Positions 22,501 to 32,366 of a stretch of DNA of 64,000 nucleotides are shown in pieces (the first letter of the stretch is position 1; every line of letters begins with the position of its first letter). This DNA is from Caenorhabditis elegans (Eukaryota > Nematoda > Chromadorea > Rhabditida > Rhabditidae): NCBI RefSeq assembly GCF_000002985.6, contig NC_003280.10, positions 14,070,501-14,134,500 of the forward strand. The letters are read 5' to 3'. The notes under the pieces are model-generated. The model was given only the letters and a program-made list of their open reading frames with translations. It searched no databases and was not told the origin of the DNA. The position numbers and the translations under genes are program-made.

Positions 22501-24190
22501 ATTTTAGACCACGCCCATAAAATGGACGTACCGCACTCATTCGGATCCTCGACGTCTTCCTCGGGTCCGCCACTTCCACTTCCATCATCGTCCTCCTCAT
22601 CTTCTTCCCCCTCGCCGTACCCGTCGACTTCGAGAATCTGAGCCAACCCGCCGGTAATCCCATATTGCATTTCTCTTCGGGACATATTATGATTGGGGGC
22701 TTCAGGTGGAGCTTCAGGATCTTCATCAGCCTCGTCTCTTTCTGAAGAAGAAGCTTCCGGATTCTGGGAAAAAATATTCAAAATTAGGTACATTTCCGAA
22801 ATTTTTTGCTCGGGAGACTTACATTAGCCTCCTCCGTCTCCTGTTCCGTCTCACCATCACTATCAGCTTCAGTTAGCTCTGAGTTTTCAGAATTTCCCGA
22901 ATTCCCAGAGCTCCTGTACTGCTCAAGCTCGGCGAGCTCATCCGCAACTGGGACTAATGGCTTGTGGAATAGAGCCGGACGAATTGGTTGTTTCAGTTTT
23001 CGAAGCTTTGATTTCCGGGTTCTACGCAGTTTTGGAGCATCGAATAGTGACTGAAATTTGGGATTTAACCAAGAAGTGGGCGGAGCTTATGTGAGCATTT
23101 TGAATCTTGAAATTGTTTGAGTTTAAGCCCAGCCCACTTTTGGCGTATTTGGAAAAAAATTAATAAAAAAGTTTTTTTTTCTGAAATAAAAGTTAAAAAA
23201 ACATTTTTGAGCAGTTTTAGAGATGACCGATAAGTGGGCGGAGCTTATGTGAATATTTTAAATCTTGAAATTTTCTAAATTTAAGCTCTGCCCACATTTG
23301 CCGTATGAACCATTTTTTGAGAAAACTTAATAATTTTTATTTTCTAAAATAAAAGTTAAAATTTTTTAAACACTTTTGAGAAGCCAAGAAATGGGCGGAG
23401 CTTATCTGAGAATAAAATAAAACTAAAAAAATTTTTAAAATTGTTTTATATATGGCCAAGAAGTGGGCGGACCCTGTTATAGCCCCGCCCACATCTGGCG
23501 TAACTTCACATTTCGAGGTAAAGTCGAAGAAAATTGGAGAAGTTTAATTTCACAAAAAAAATTTAGTGAGTGCCTAGAAATGGGCGGAGCTTATGTAAGG
23601 ATTTAGAATTTGCAAATTGAAAAAATATGTTATAGTTCCACCTGTTGTAGAGTAAAAATGATTTGGATACCACCTGAAAATCGTGAAAATTTAAAAAAAA
23701 CATGTAATACAAAACTTTAAATTTAAAACCCGATTATCTCCAAAACCAGGCGAGCTATCAAAATTTTTTCAACTAACAAACTGTTCAAAATGTTCAGGCA
23801 AACATTTTCTTAGTTGGCAACTTTTTGATAGCTAGCGTGTGCGGCGAGATAGGCGTACAAACCTGCCGGCGGACTCTTCCATGAGCTCGTTCCAAAGTGA
23901 TAATGTCCTTCCATGCAGCTTGTTCGTAGATCTTTGCAAAATTGGGTTTAGCATAAAGTTGATCTTAGGATAAAAAATTCAAGAATTGGCGTATGCCTGC
24001 CCATGCCTACGTGCCTACTCGCCTACAATCCTGTTATTACCTGGCCTACCTGAAAAATACTGATCTGGCTTTTGCACTGCTCCTCAAACTTTTGCAAGTC
24101 TGTTGCAAAGTATATAAGACATGTCATAGAAGTGAGTAAAAGCACTGTAGACACATAGGATAGCGGTTTGAAGTAGTGAGATGATGGCAT
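19575..24190 (-). CDS. Cuticle-type collagen with long acidic N-terminal region
   Basis: Structural extracellular-matrix collagen, 548 residues. Exons in transcript order: 24190-24050, 23931-23863, 23050-22823, 22763-22532, 21176-20644, 20018-19575; every join keeps frame. Residues about 11-29 are a hydrophobic membrane anchor ([19 protein letters not shown]), followed by the nematode collagen N-terminal region. RVRR at about 66-69 fits a furin/BLI-4 type cleavage site. Residues about 71-223 are charged, with acidic tracts ([18 protein letters not shown]). Two Gly-X-Y blocks, coded by 21140-21070 and 21010-20644, are split by a non-collagenous stretch ending CVKC; Cys pairs flank the blocks as in worm collagens. 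The tail is Pro/Thr/Tyr-rich and non-collagenous. The long acidic segment and long tail are unusual for a cuticle collagen. The start is supported by a TATA box about 31 bases upstream. Which named collagen this is cannot be told from sequence alone. Confidence 0.9.
20082..20633. mobile_element. 552-bp inverted repeat filling a collagen intron
   Basis: Arms of about 260 nt starting GTTCACAAGAATTTTCG fold on an axis near 20357. They contain GAGGGAAGCCAGAAATCCGTG, CGTGTCGCGTCGCG, TAGTTGTAAAACTAAATG and CAATGGAGCGCGAAAAA. The element occupies most of the 625-nt intron (20019-20643). No coding potential; the right end stops 11 nt before exon sequence. Confidence 0.88.
21241..21475. repeat. Single-arm copy of the collagen-intron element
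   Basis: About 235 nt match one arm of the 20082-20633 element, from GGGGTTCTGGCCTTC to GAGGGAAGCAAGAAATCCGTG. It lies in the next collagen intron. Related arms occur at 52880-53115 and in part at 26690-26850. Confidence 0.8.
21745..22525. repeat. Tandem repeat of about 112 then about 78 nt in collagen intron
   Basis: About four units of 112 nt carry CCACGCCCATAAAATGGACA, CTCAATAAACTCCGCCC, GATATGATCTCAGTTTCGCG and ACTTTTCAGAATGCATGCGC. They are followed by about four shorter units lacking the middle part. The array ends almost at the exon at 22532. Confidence 0.9.
23054..23862. repeat. Collagen intron with repeated GTGGGCGGAGCTTATGTGA blocks
   Basis: (G/A)GTGGGCGGAGCTTATGTGA-like segments followed by AT-rich spacer recur at about 23074, 23235, 23393, 23463 and 23580, with the opposed CCGCCCACATCTGGCGTA type between them. 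A non-coding repeat. Confidence 0.65.
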
Positions 24191-24220
24191 ATATGAGTGG
24201 ACAAGTAACTGTCTGCTGGG

Positions 24221-24229
24221 TTTTTTATA
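24221..24229 (-). promoter_or_regulatory. TATA box of the collagen gene
   Basis: On the minus strand the sequence reads TATAAAAAACCCAGCAGAC, about 31 nt upstream of the chosen ATG at 24190. Collagen genes often have strong TATA boxes. This leaves a very short 5' untranslated region. Confidence 0.6.
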
Positions 24230-24289
24230 CATACATGTGTGTGGAAAAGGGAAATTTAGTGGGTTAATTAAATAATGACTTCTGGCAAA

Positions 24290-24870
24290 ACTGGTTTCTT
24301 CGACCAGTATACGGCATGTCCTACACATAGGCAAGTGTGTAGGTAAGAAAATAGGCATGTGGGACACATAGGCACCTAGGTAGGTAAACAGGGAAAAGAG
24401 CAAGTAAGCAGTAGGCACTGAGGTACGCTTACACCTAGATAGGCAAGCAAGTAAGCCTGCAGAGACATAGGCATTCAGGTAGGTAAGTTGGCATGGCCCA
24501 GGCAAGTTGGCTCCAGGGTAGGCTGACAGGTAGGTAGGTAGGTAAGTAGGAACGCAGGTAGAAAAAAAGGCGGCAACTTTCAGTATCAAAGCACGAATAT
24601 GGCACGCGCTTTTTTCTGGCAAACCGGCAAACTACCGGAAATGAACATTTCCGGCAAACCGGCAAATTGTGGTTTTGCACATTTTTTTTGGAAATTTCAA
24701 AATTTCAAGTTTAACCGGCAAAATTGTACGAATCCTATGAATCTATTTTGATCTACATCTAAATAGATCAAAATTGAAAAGTAAGCAAAAATATCGTCTT
24801 ATAAAAAATCCCTATAATCTGGCAAATCGGCAAAACCGGCAATTTGCCGATTTGCCAAACCGCATTTGCC
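24290..24870. repeat. TAGGTAGGCA-rich array followed by GCCGG-type repeats
   Basis: About 24290-24560 is a degenerate array of AGGTAGGCA and AGGTAAGT units. About 24600-24870 carries TTTGCCGGAAATG and GGCAAATTGCCGATTTGCC motifs of the dispersed family. This is the gap between the collagen and kinase genes, and long minus-strand frames here are repeat translation. Confidence 0.75.
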
Positions 24871-24964
24871 GGCCATCCCTGGTACACATGTCTTGGTAGG
24901 CAAAGAGTTGAAGGCAGGCAATATAGTACACATTGAACACAATTTTCGAGCATCAAAACCTCAT

Positions 24965-25108
24965 TTATTTAGAGCTGGTAGCTTCCTTACTATGATCAGT
25001 CTTCGTAGTCTCCCAGTCGTATGGTGCATCGATGTCGAGGCCAGCAGTAGTACACGCCTCCGCAAGAAGCTTGTAGATGAAATTGTAGTCCATACGATCT
25101 TGATAGGC
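24965..25108 (-). pseudogene. Conserved-looking kinase C-terminal segment downstream of the TGA
   Basis: This is an open frame of 47 codons plus TAA, in the same frame as the upstream kinase exon. It includes YQDRMDYNFIYKLLAEAC and a DAPYDWE motif, resembling helix I and the tail of CK1-family kinases. No splice pair of plausible length would skip the TGA. It is translated only with readthrough, or if the TGA is an error. Confidence 0.6.
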
Positions 25109-26890
25109 TCACGAGTCAATGTAGTCGAGGATCTTGTTCAGCTCGCTAGCATGTTTGATACCATAAAACAGCTTGTCGCGCTTCTCCTTGCGGCACTCTT
25201 CCTTCTCCTTCAAAACTTCACCCTTCTCGTTCATCTTACGCCACGGGAGACCTCTCGGAAGGATCAAGTCGAGCAGCAGGTAGAACCAACTCTCACAGTC
25301 GTCTCGGGGACCCAGCTCGGTGAAACGGTGGCATGCGAGTGGAGCGAAACGGACGGTACCCTGAAATTAAAGTGGTTTACGTAACAGTCTGTGGGTGATA
25401 TCGGGTTTTTGAACAGCGGCCGAGTAGAATATTGGGCTATTGGCTGGCAAGTAGCCGGTGCCGACGAAAATCCGTTTACGCCGCCGCCGGCGCTCGAGCG
25501 TTTTAGCGTGCCGATAGCGGCGGCAGCGCGTTACAGTCTGCGCCGTCGCCGGCGGTTTTTAAGCCCTAAGTAGTGGGCAACATCAGTAGCGGCGGGGCCG
25601 ACGAAAAACAATTTGCGCCGCCGCCGGTGCTGCCGTGCGCCGACACCGGCGCCAGCGCGTTACAGTGTCGTTGCCGCCGGCAGATTTCAAGTACTAAGTA
25701 GCGGTCAACATCAGCAGTGGCGTCGGGACAACGGGCACTAGCATGCAAAAAGCCGGGAAATTACCTTGAATCCCACGGCCTCTCTCGGCGTCTTCAGCTC
25801 GTTCTTGGTGTTCAAATATTTCCTGGCAATCCCAAAATCCAGGATATAAATGTTGTGGCGTTTCTCATCAAGCCCACACGCATAGTTCTGAGGCTTCAGG
25901 TCGCGATGGATGAAGCCTGTCCTGTGCAAATCCTCGACCGCCTCCAAGCATTGACTCGCAACTCCGAGTCCCGTCCCGAACGAGAAGACCCGTTCGGCTC
26001 GCTCGTTTTTCAAATCGCCCAGACTCTTGCCGACAAGTTCCATGACCAGGAAGAAGTATCCCTCCTTGTCCTTCTTGCCACGATCCACGATCTGGGTGAA
26101 GTGCTTGCCGGCGCCCACGAGCTTCAGAATTGCAATCTCCATTTTGAGCTTCGAGTGCTTTCTTTTCTCCATTTTTTGCTCGACTTTCATCGCGAACGTC
26201 TTGTTGGTCTTGGTGTCCTTCACCAGGTAGACTGCACCGAAGCCACCTTCTCCGAGAAGGCGGGAGACGACGTAGTTGGCTTTGCCGCTGCTGATTTCGA
26301 CTCCCTAAAAAAAAAGAATTGCATTTCGTCAGTAGTAGGGGTTCCAGCTGTGTGAGGCGCGAAATGCGGGCACAACGCCGGCGCTTTGAAGTGCGAAAGG
26401 TAGTTATTTGGAGCGGCCGACAAGTCCGGGGTTCTGCGCCGCACTATGCATTTGGATACGTGCGGCAAGAGGGACGCCGTGATGCCGGCGCGGTGACCCC
26501 CGAGGCCGGCGCTGGCGCCATTTCGACGACCTTATGGGAGCTCTAGTCAGTAGGCTTTCCACGAAGGCGAGGCGCAAAGAGGGCACTATATCATACTTTG
26601 TGTACTGCGGCCGACGCTGCACGGGACCTCGTGCCACTATAGCTGTGTGCCACTGAGAAGGGCGCCAGTGTTGTGGAAGGTCTATTTGTCAGTTACGGCG
26701 CGCTGCGTGTCGCGTCGCGGTCAACGACTGTCAATGGAGCGCGAAAAATGCAAAAAAGGAGACCAGAAGCCCGTAATTTTGTCAGTTACGGCGCGTTGCG
26801 TGTCGCGTCGCGGTCGACGCTTGTCACTGGAGCGCAAAAAAGTTTACTCACCGGCTTGAAGTTAACATCCTCCTCCTCTTCATTTGACAT
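25109..26890 (-). CDS. CK1/TTBK-type protein kinase, cut short by in-frame TGA
   Basis: Serine/threonine kinase of the worm-expanded casein kinase 1/tau-tubulin kinase group. Exons: 26890-26852, 26304-25765, 25360-25109; 276 residues to the TGA. Glycine loop GEGGFGAV at 31-38, catalytic Lys in FAMK at 53, HRDLKPQN at 146-153, DFG at 169-171 and CK1-type activation segment GTVRFAP with DDCESWFY are intact. The TGA at 25109-25111 (after DYIDS) precedes 47 more in-frame codons ending TAA at 24965-24967. That extension starts with AYQDRMDYNFIYKLL, which looks like the normal end of the kinase fold; I place an Arg codon (CGA) there in relatives. It could be a real truncation, readthrough, a pseudogenising change or a sequence error. 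A CCTATAAAAGG TATA box lies upstream. Confidence 0.82.
25440..25745. repeat. GC-rich direct repeats in kinase intron
   Basis: Two diverged copies of about 150 nt: GCCGACGAAAAtCCG through GCGCGTTACAGT and AAGCCCTAAGTAGTGGGCAACATCAG, repeated from about 25598 as GCCGACGAAAAAC to AAGTACTAAGTAGCGGTCAACATCAG. The GC content stands out sharply from the surroundings. No coding role is evident. Confidence 0.7.
26305..26851. repeat. First kinase intron with CG-rich repeat fragments
   Basis: About 26400-26640 is GC-rich (GCCGGCG-type) with no open frame of note. About 26690-26850 holds two partial copies of the CGTGTCGCGTCGCGG / GTCAATGGAGCGCGAAAAA element also found at 20.1, 21.2 and 52.9 kb. Confidence 0.6.
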
Positions 26891-26978
26891 CTTGTTTCTT
26901 TTCTGGACGAATCAACTTGATTTGAATGAAAACCGGAGATAATTGATTTTGAATTGTGAATTTTGAAGGGAAAATCGT

Positions 26979-26989
26979 CCTTTTATAGG
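26979..26989 (-). promoter_or_regulatory. TATA box of the kinase gene
   Basis: The minus strand reads CCTATAAAAGG about 89 nt upstream of the ATG at 26890. An acceptor-like CGTCCAG lies between it and the ATG, so trans-splicing is also possible. Confidence 0.5.
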
Positions 26990-26999
26990 GTGCAAAATT

Positions 27000-28480
27000 A
27001 GGGGGAGGGGAAAGGTCACGAAAGTTTAAGTTAAAATTTGAAAAAAAAAGAAGTTTTGTTTGATTTATCATAACGTCTAAATAAAAAAAATTATTCCAAA
27101 AAACAACGTGAGAAGTTAATTTTTAAAAAATGATTTTCAAGAAGTTTCCCAACTTGCTCCGTCCTCCCCCCAAATATTTTAGTGCTCTTGCTCAAAAGAA
27201 AGAAAAAATGCACAAATCCTCTTCTTTTTCTCACCAACCACTCATGGCAACGGATTATCCCCACTGGCTTTTTGAGTGTCCAAGTTGGTAAAAGCTGCGA
27301 CTTTCAGAGACGGATTAATAAAGATTTCAGTTGTTTTTTTAGAGTGTTTTATGTTTTTTCGTCATAGTTGGCAGGGCTTCATTGTTCTGCTAGCCATTCG
27401 ATAACTTTGAAAAAATAGCCAAGAAATGGGTGGAGAATACTAATTGGGAATTTTTTATTTTTTATTCTCGGATTTGCTAAATTTTGAAAGTTTATCATGA
27501 GTATGAGAACGTTAAAAAAAATTTTTAAAAAATTTTTTATTAATTTTTCAGAACTTGTGCCTCAGGAAATAATCTTCTCTAAAGTTTATTTATTATGCTC
27601 CGCCCATTTATTGGCTTCTTAGGGTTTTTGGATCAATTATTTTTTAAATTTTTTTGTTGTTTCTTTTATTTGAATTAATAAAAAAGCAAATTCCCGATTT
27701 GGCGGGAATTTCAAATTTGGCAATTTGGCGATCTGTCAGAAGTTTTCAATTCCGACAATTTGCCAATTTGTCTGAAATTTTCAATAATTCCGGCATTTTG
27801 CCGATTTGCCGGAAATTTATAATTCCGGCAATTTGCCGATTTGCCGGAAATTTTCAATTCCGGAAACTTGCCACCTTAGAAGCCCTACATAATTCAGAAA
27901 CATTTTTCTTTTGCAAAATTCGAAATCTTAACATAATTACCACCCGAGATTTTGCAAAAAAATCGAATTTTCTTTGTCTTTTGAGACTTTCAATGAGTTG
28001 AGAGTGATGATGAGAAGAAAAAGAAATGGCGATAAAATCCAATTTTGTCTTCCTTTCCCCTCATCTACTACTTTTCTCCCCCACCACAATATTTTAACCC
28101 GATTTTCTTTGGACCCCTTTGTCTTCCCTTTCGGTCATTTTCCTCATGACCCACACACCTTTATTACGAAATTTTCGTACACTTAAAATCTGAGGCTTAA
28201 AGTTTTATTAAGAATTTTTACCTAAGTTTAGGTTTTTGGAGAATTTTTTATATTGCCAAAAGTTGTAAAAAAAATTTTTTTTATTGAAAAAAATAAAAAA
28301 ATTTCAAAAGCACATTTTACAAATAAATTAAAAAATCTGACAAGAGTTTTTTGTTGAGTTTTGTGCCAAATTCCAAATCAACCTGCCTGCCTGGCCTGCG
28401 CCTACTTTGTGCACACTGGTATGTTTTTCTCATTATTTTCTAGTAGAAGAAAACTATTGAGCTTCAAAATGCATTAGAGT
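27000..28480. other. Intergenic region upstream of the kinase gene
   Basis: AT-rich with no recognised gene. About 27690-27870 is a block of the GCCGATTTGCCGGAAATTT family. A sentence-like run of CCTGCCTGCCTGGCCTGC occurs at about 28382-28400, at the edge of the next array. Confidence 0.5.
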
Positions 28481-28489
28481 TGACAAAAA

Positions 28490-29285
28490 AAAATTAGGTA
28501 GGCAGGTGTAGGCAGGTAGGCAGAATGGCATAAGGTAGGCACATACATGGGTGGGTAGGCATGAAATATGCACATACTCCTGAAGATGTTGCTACCATAG
28601 AAGCCCAAAGTAGATTTACAAATAACACGTTCATTTTGCGAAAAATTATAAGGTATGCAGGTATGCAGGCGTGCATAGGTTGGAAGGCATATAAGCAGGT
28701 AGGCCTGAAATAGACACGTGCGCCTGTAGATATTGCCTACCATAGAAGCCCAAAGTAGATTTAGAAATAACACATTGTTTTTGCAAAAAATTAGGCGGTA
28801 TGTAGGTATGTAGGCGGGCGTAGGTAGGAAGGCAGGTAGGTAGGCATGAAATATGCACATACTCCTGAAGATGTTGCTACCATAGAAGCCCAAAGTAGAT
28901 TTACAAATAACACGTTCATTTTGCGAAAAATTATAAGGTATGCAGGTATGCAGGCGTGCATAGGTTGGAAGGCATATAAGCAGGTAGGCCTGAAATAGAC
29001 ACGTGCGCCTGTAGATATTGCCTACCATAGAAGCCCAAAGTAGATTTAGAAATAACACATTGTTTTTGCAAAAAATTAGGCGGTATGTAGGTATGTAGGC
29101 GGGCGTAGGTAGGAAGGCATGAAAAAGGCATGTAAGTAGGTAGGCATAAAATAGGCCACAAACGCAGGTAGGTAGGCAGGCACGTCCGCCTGTATGTATA
29201 TGCACCTACCATGGAAGCCCAAAGTAGGTTTACAAATAAAACCTTAATTTTCCGCAAAATCAGTAGGCAGGTATGTAGGCAAACA
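28490..29285. repeat. Tandem 288-nt repeat with TAGGCAGG-type arrays
   Basis: About 28560-28847 and 28848-29135 are near-identical. Each contains two half units with TACCATAGAAGCCCAAAGTA and AAATAACAC joined by GGTATGCAGGTATGCAGGCG arrays. A fifth half unit is at about 29205. The minus-strand Leu/Tyr/Thr-rich frames are repeat translation. Confidence 0.88.
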
Positions 29286-29879
29286 GTTATTTTTGTTTTT
29301 AATTTTCAAATTAAAAATAAAATGAAGTTGTTTGTTCTGAAATATTTTCTTAAAAAAAAACAATTACCGGAAAGTTGAAAATTTTATTTTAAAATTTAAA
29401 ACTTAATAATTTTCAAACTAATAGTAAGTTTTCGTAGAATTTTTTTCATTTAATTTCTGACCCTTTCCTCTACAGTACCCCATTGTACAACCCCATTAAC
29501 CCCTTAAAGCTCGTCCTTTTAATCCACCCCATGACAAGGCCAATTTTCTCATAAAGCCTCCAAAAATTCCACCCCGTGGCAGTTTAATTTGTGCTCTGCT
29601 GTGCTCAAAATGGCTATACAGCTCATAAAATTTTTTTTTCGGGGGGCCGCCCATATTATTTCCAAGAAAACTTTTTGAAATTTTATGGGCCATCGAAATT
29701 TCGAGAGGAAGTTCTGGTTTTTGCACTTTCGAGACAAACTGATCTCTGCGCCAATTCTTTAATCTGTTTTGAAAACAAAATTGAACTTTTCAATTTTTTT
29801 TTTATCCGAAAACTGAAAAACTTTAATTCGGATTTTATTTCAAAACTTTTTTTAAAAATTTTATTTCAAAGCTAACCTA

Positions 29880-30225
29880 TCGACCTTGCCTGCCTTCCGT
29901 GCCTACTAACCTACCGACCTTGCCTGCCTCTCGTGGCTACTTACCTACCGACTTTACCTGCCATCCGTGCCTACTAACCTACCGACCTTGCCTGCCTCCC
30001 GTGCCTACTTACCTACCGACTTTACCTGTCTTCCATGCCTACTTACCTACCGACTTTACCTGCCATCCGTGCCTACTTACCTACCGACCTTGTCTGCCTT
30101 CCGTGCCTACTAACCTACCAACCCTGCCTGCCTTCCGTGCCTACTAACCTATCGACCTTGTCTGCCTTCCGTGCCTACTAACCTATCGACCTTGCCTGCC
30201 TCCCGTGCCTACTTAACCTATCGAC
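29880..30225. repeat. About ten copies of a 35-nt CTACCGACCTTGCCTGCC repeat
   Basis: Units run CCTACCGACCTTGCCTGCC-TCCCGTGCCTACTTA with few substitutions. Confidence 0.88.
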
Positions 30226-30762
30226 ATTTTTTGCGTCAAAAGGCAGTAGGTCGCCTTCAGGCTACCTTCTTTTAAAACATGAGAAGATGTTCCCTCTATT
30301 ATTTTAAGCTTTTTCAAGCAGCTCCCTAGCCTGAAGCCTTCCAAAAAATCAATTGCTCAGGCATGTGACCGCTTTCAGCTAATCTCATTACCTTCTCGTG
30401 TGAAATTTCATTTTTCTTTATGTTTTAGCGTTTTTTGCTGGTTTTATTGGTTTTTATACTACTGATTTTTAAAATTGAAATTTTTCAGAAATTTCAAAAA
30501 AAAAATGTTTTAAAAAATTTTCTAAAAATTCTGAAAAATTTTCAAAATTGTTTTTACTGAAAATTTCAAAAAATTTCCCAACAAAAGTGACATCATCATT
30601 TCTCAAGCCCATTCATCTCTGAAAAACTTTCAGTTCTCAAATTTCACTTTGCCCTTTTTGTTTCCCATAATGTCTACATTTTTTCAACTTTTAAAACTCA
30701 AAGTTCAATTACCCTTTATTTCAAAAAATAATTTCAAGAATTTCCAGAATTATCAGCCAAAA
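30226..30762. other. Region upstream of the first micropeptide candidate
   Basis: AT-rich. An acceptor-like GAATTTCCAG at about 30737-30746 lies 17 nt before the ATG at 30763 and could receive a spliced leader. Otherwise nothing was recognised. Confidence 0.4.
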
Positions 30763-30987
30763 ATGTATATAACAACATCGCGAGTGAACAAAATGCAGCC
30801 TGGCGAAATTCTGACGTGGATTATGTTCTGTTTCACAGTAGCTTTGGCACTAGGCGTGGTCGCCTATTACAAGTTTTGCAAAAAAAGTATCTTGTAGTTT
30901 TTGCAGTTTTTGTAGTGTATAAATAAAAAAATTTCAGATCCTTATGCTCATCATCATTATCAAAGGCCTTTGATTACGAAAAATTAG
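30763..30987 (+). CDS. 57-residue single-span membrane micropeptide candidate
   Basis: Exons 30763-30886 and 30938-30987, separated by a 51-nt intron (gtatct...TTTCAG) that keeps frame. After a short N-terminus with a second possible start (MQPGEILTW), residues about 18-36 are hydrophobic (IMFCFTVALALGVVAYY), followed by KFCKK, a His run (YAHHHYQRP) and a stop. No known family recognised. Q-x-GE just before the span and a closing YY are shared with the candidate at 31896-32366, suggesting tandem paralogues. Function unknown; a small transmembrane protein is the only supported description. Confidence 0.55.
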
Positions 30988-31019
30988 ACAATGATTTCAG
31001 TGAGTTTGGAATTTTTTGA

Positions 31020-31595
31020 TAAATTGCCAAATTGTCAAGTTTCAATTGTCAATTGTCAAATGACCAATTTGTTATTTGACAGATGTCAAATTGTCAAATT
31101 GTCAAATTGCCAAGTGCCATCTTGTCAATTGTCAAATCTCCAAGTTGTCAATTGCCAATTCGGCAAATTGTCTAATTGTCGTTATGGAAAATTGTCAGAT
31201 AGCCAAGTATAAAATTGTTAATTGTCAAATTGCCAATTGTCAATTAATGTCAACAATTGTCAATTGTCAATAATTGTCAATTTGCCCATTGTCAATTGTC
31301 AAAAAGTAAAATTGGCAAATTGTCAATTGACAAAATTTCGAATTTTCAAATTGTCAATGATTGTCAACCATTGTCTAATTGTAAATTGCCTATTGTCAAA
31401 AGGTCAAATTGGCTAGTTGTAAATTGAATAATTTTTGAATTGTCAAATTATCAAATTGTCAATTATTGTCAAATTGTCCATTGTCAATTGTCAAAAAGTA
31501 AAATTGGCAAGTTGTCAATGGAAACAATTTTCGAATTGTCAATTGTCAACTGAAAAATTTTCCAATTGTCAAATTGTCATTTATTTGACAGAAAA
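31020..31595. repeat. ATTGTCAAATTGTCAA array
   Basis: Dozens of 7-9-nt units of the form TTGTCAA(A/T) and TTGCCAA occur, both as direct copies and as short self-complementary TTGTCAATTGACAA-like pairs. It lies between the two micropeptide candidates. Confidence 0.9.
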
Positions 31596-31895
31596 AAACA
31601 ATTTTAAAAATTTGCAAATCGAAAAAAAAACTTTTTTCCCTCACAATATTTGATAGATCTAAAAAAAATTTCAATTTTCGAAACCGAACAAATTCTCAAA
31701 TTTCGAAAATCTCCATCTCTAATGAGCCGGAGCACAAGCTCAGCGGCGTGGTGGTCCACCATGCTAGAGAGCACAAAGAAGCGAGAGACCGCAGACACAT
31801 CCAGCAGAGCTTCTCCAGCTCTCCACACAAATCGATTATATTTTTGTGCTCACATTTTCTCATTCTGCTTATTGTTTTTTGTTGCTCGGAAATAA

Positions 31896-32366
31896 ATGCC
31901 ACAAATTGATGGATATTCTCATAGACCTGGAGATGTTGTGGGTTTTTATTTGATTTTTTTGTTGGAAATTTGAAAAAAAAAGGTTTTTGTCGATAATGGA
32001 TAATTCTGTCAGAATTCAGAAAATATTATGAATTCTTAATTTTTTTGTTAGAAAACAAGTTGAAAAATTAAACAAAATTTCAAATTTAGCGCCAAAATTG
32101 TTTTAAAAAAGTCAAAAATTTAAACAAAAAAATTCAACTTTTTTCAGAAATTCCAAGCGGGTGAATGGTACACACTTTACGCATCACTTTTCATGACTAT
32201 TCTCATAATTGCAGTCGTCTCATATTATACACTTATTGCTCCTGGTAAGCGGTTTTTTAATTAACAAAAATAATGTTTAAATTTAAAAAGCTCCTAAAAC
32301 CAATAAATTAACAATTTTTCAGCTGAATCAGCATGGAAAGTATCAAAGCGAAAAAAGCAGCAGTGA
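31896..32366 (+). CDS. 60-residue single-span membrane micropeptide candidate
   Basis: Exons 31896-31937, 32148-32244 and 32323-32366, with donors gtgggt and gtaagc and acceptors TTTTCAG and TTTTTCAG; frame is kept throughout. Sequence features: MPQIDGYSHRPGDV, then FQAGEWYTLY, a hydrophobic span at about 26-46 (ASLFMTILIIAVVSYYTLI), and a basic end KVSKRKKQQ. No known family recognised. The first donor (gtgggt) is the least certain join. Related by Q-x-GE...YY to the candidate at 30763. Confidence 0.55.

Noticed and set aside
28474..29257. 243-codon minus-strand frame rich in Leu, Tyr and Thr
   Set aside because: It spans the 288-nt tandem repeat; periodic sequence explains the open frame.
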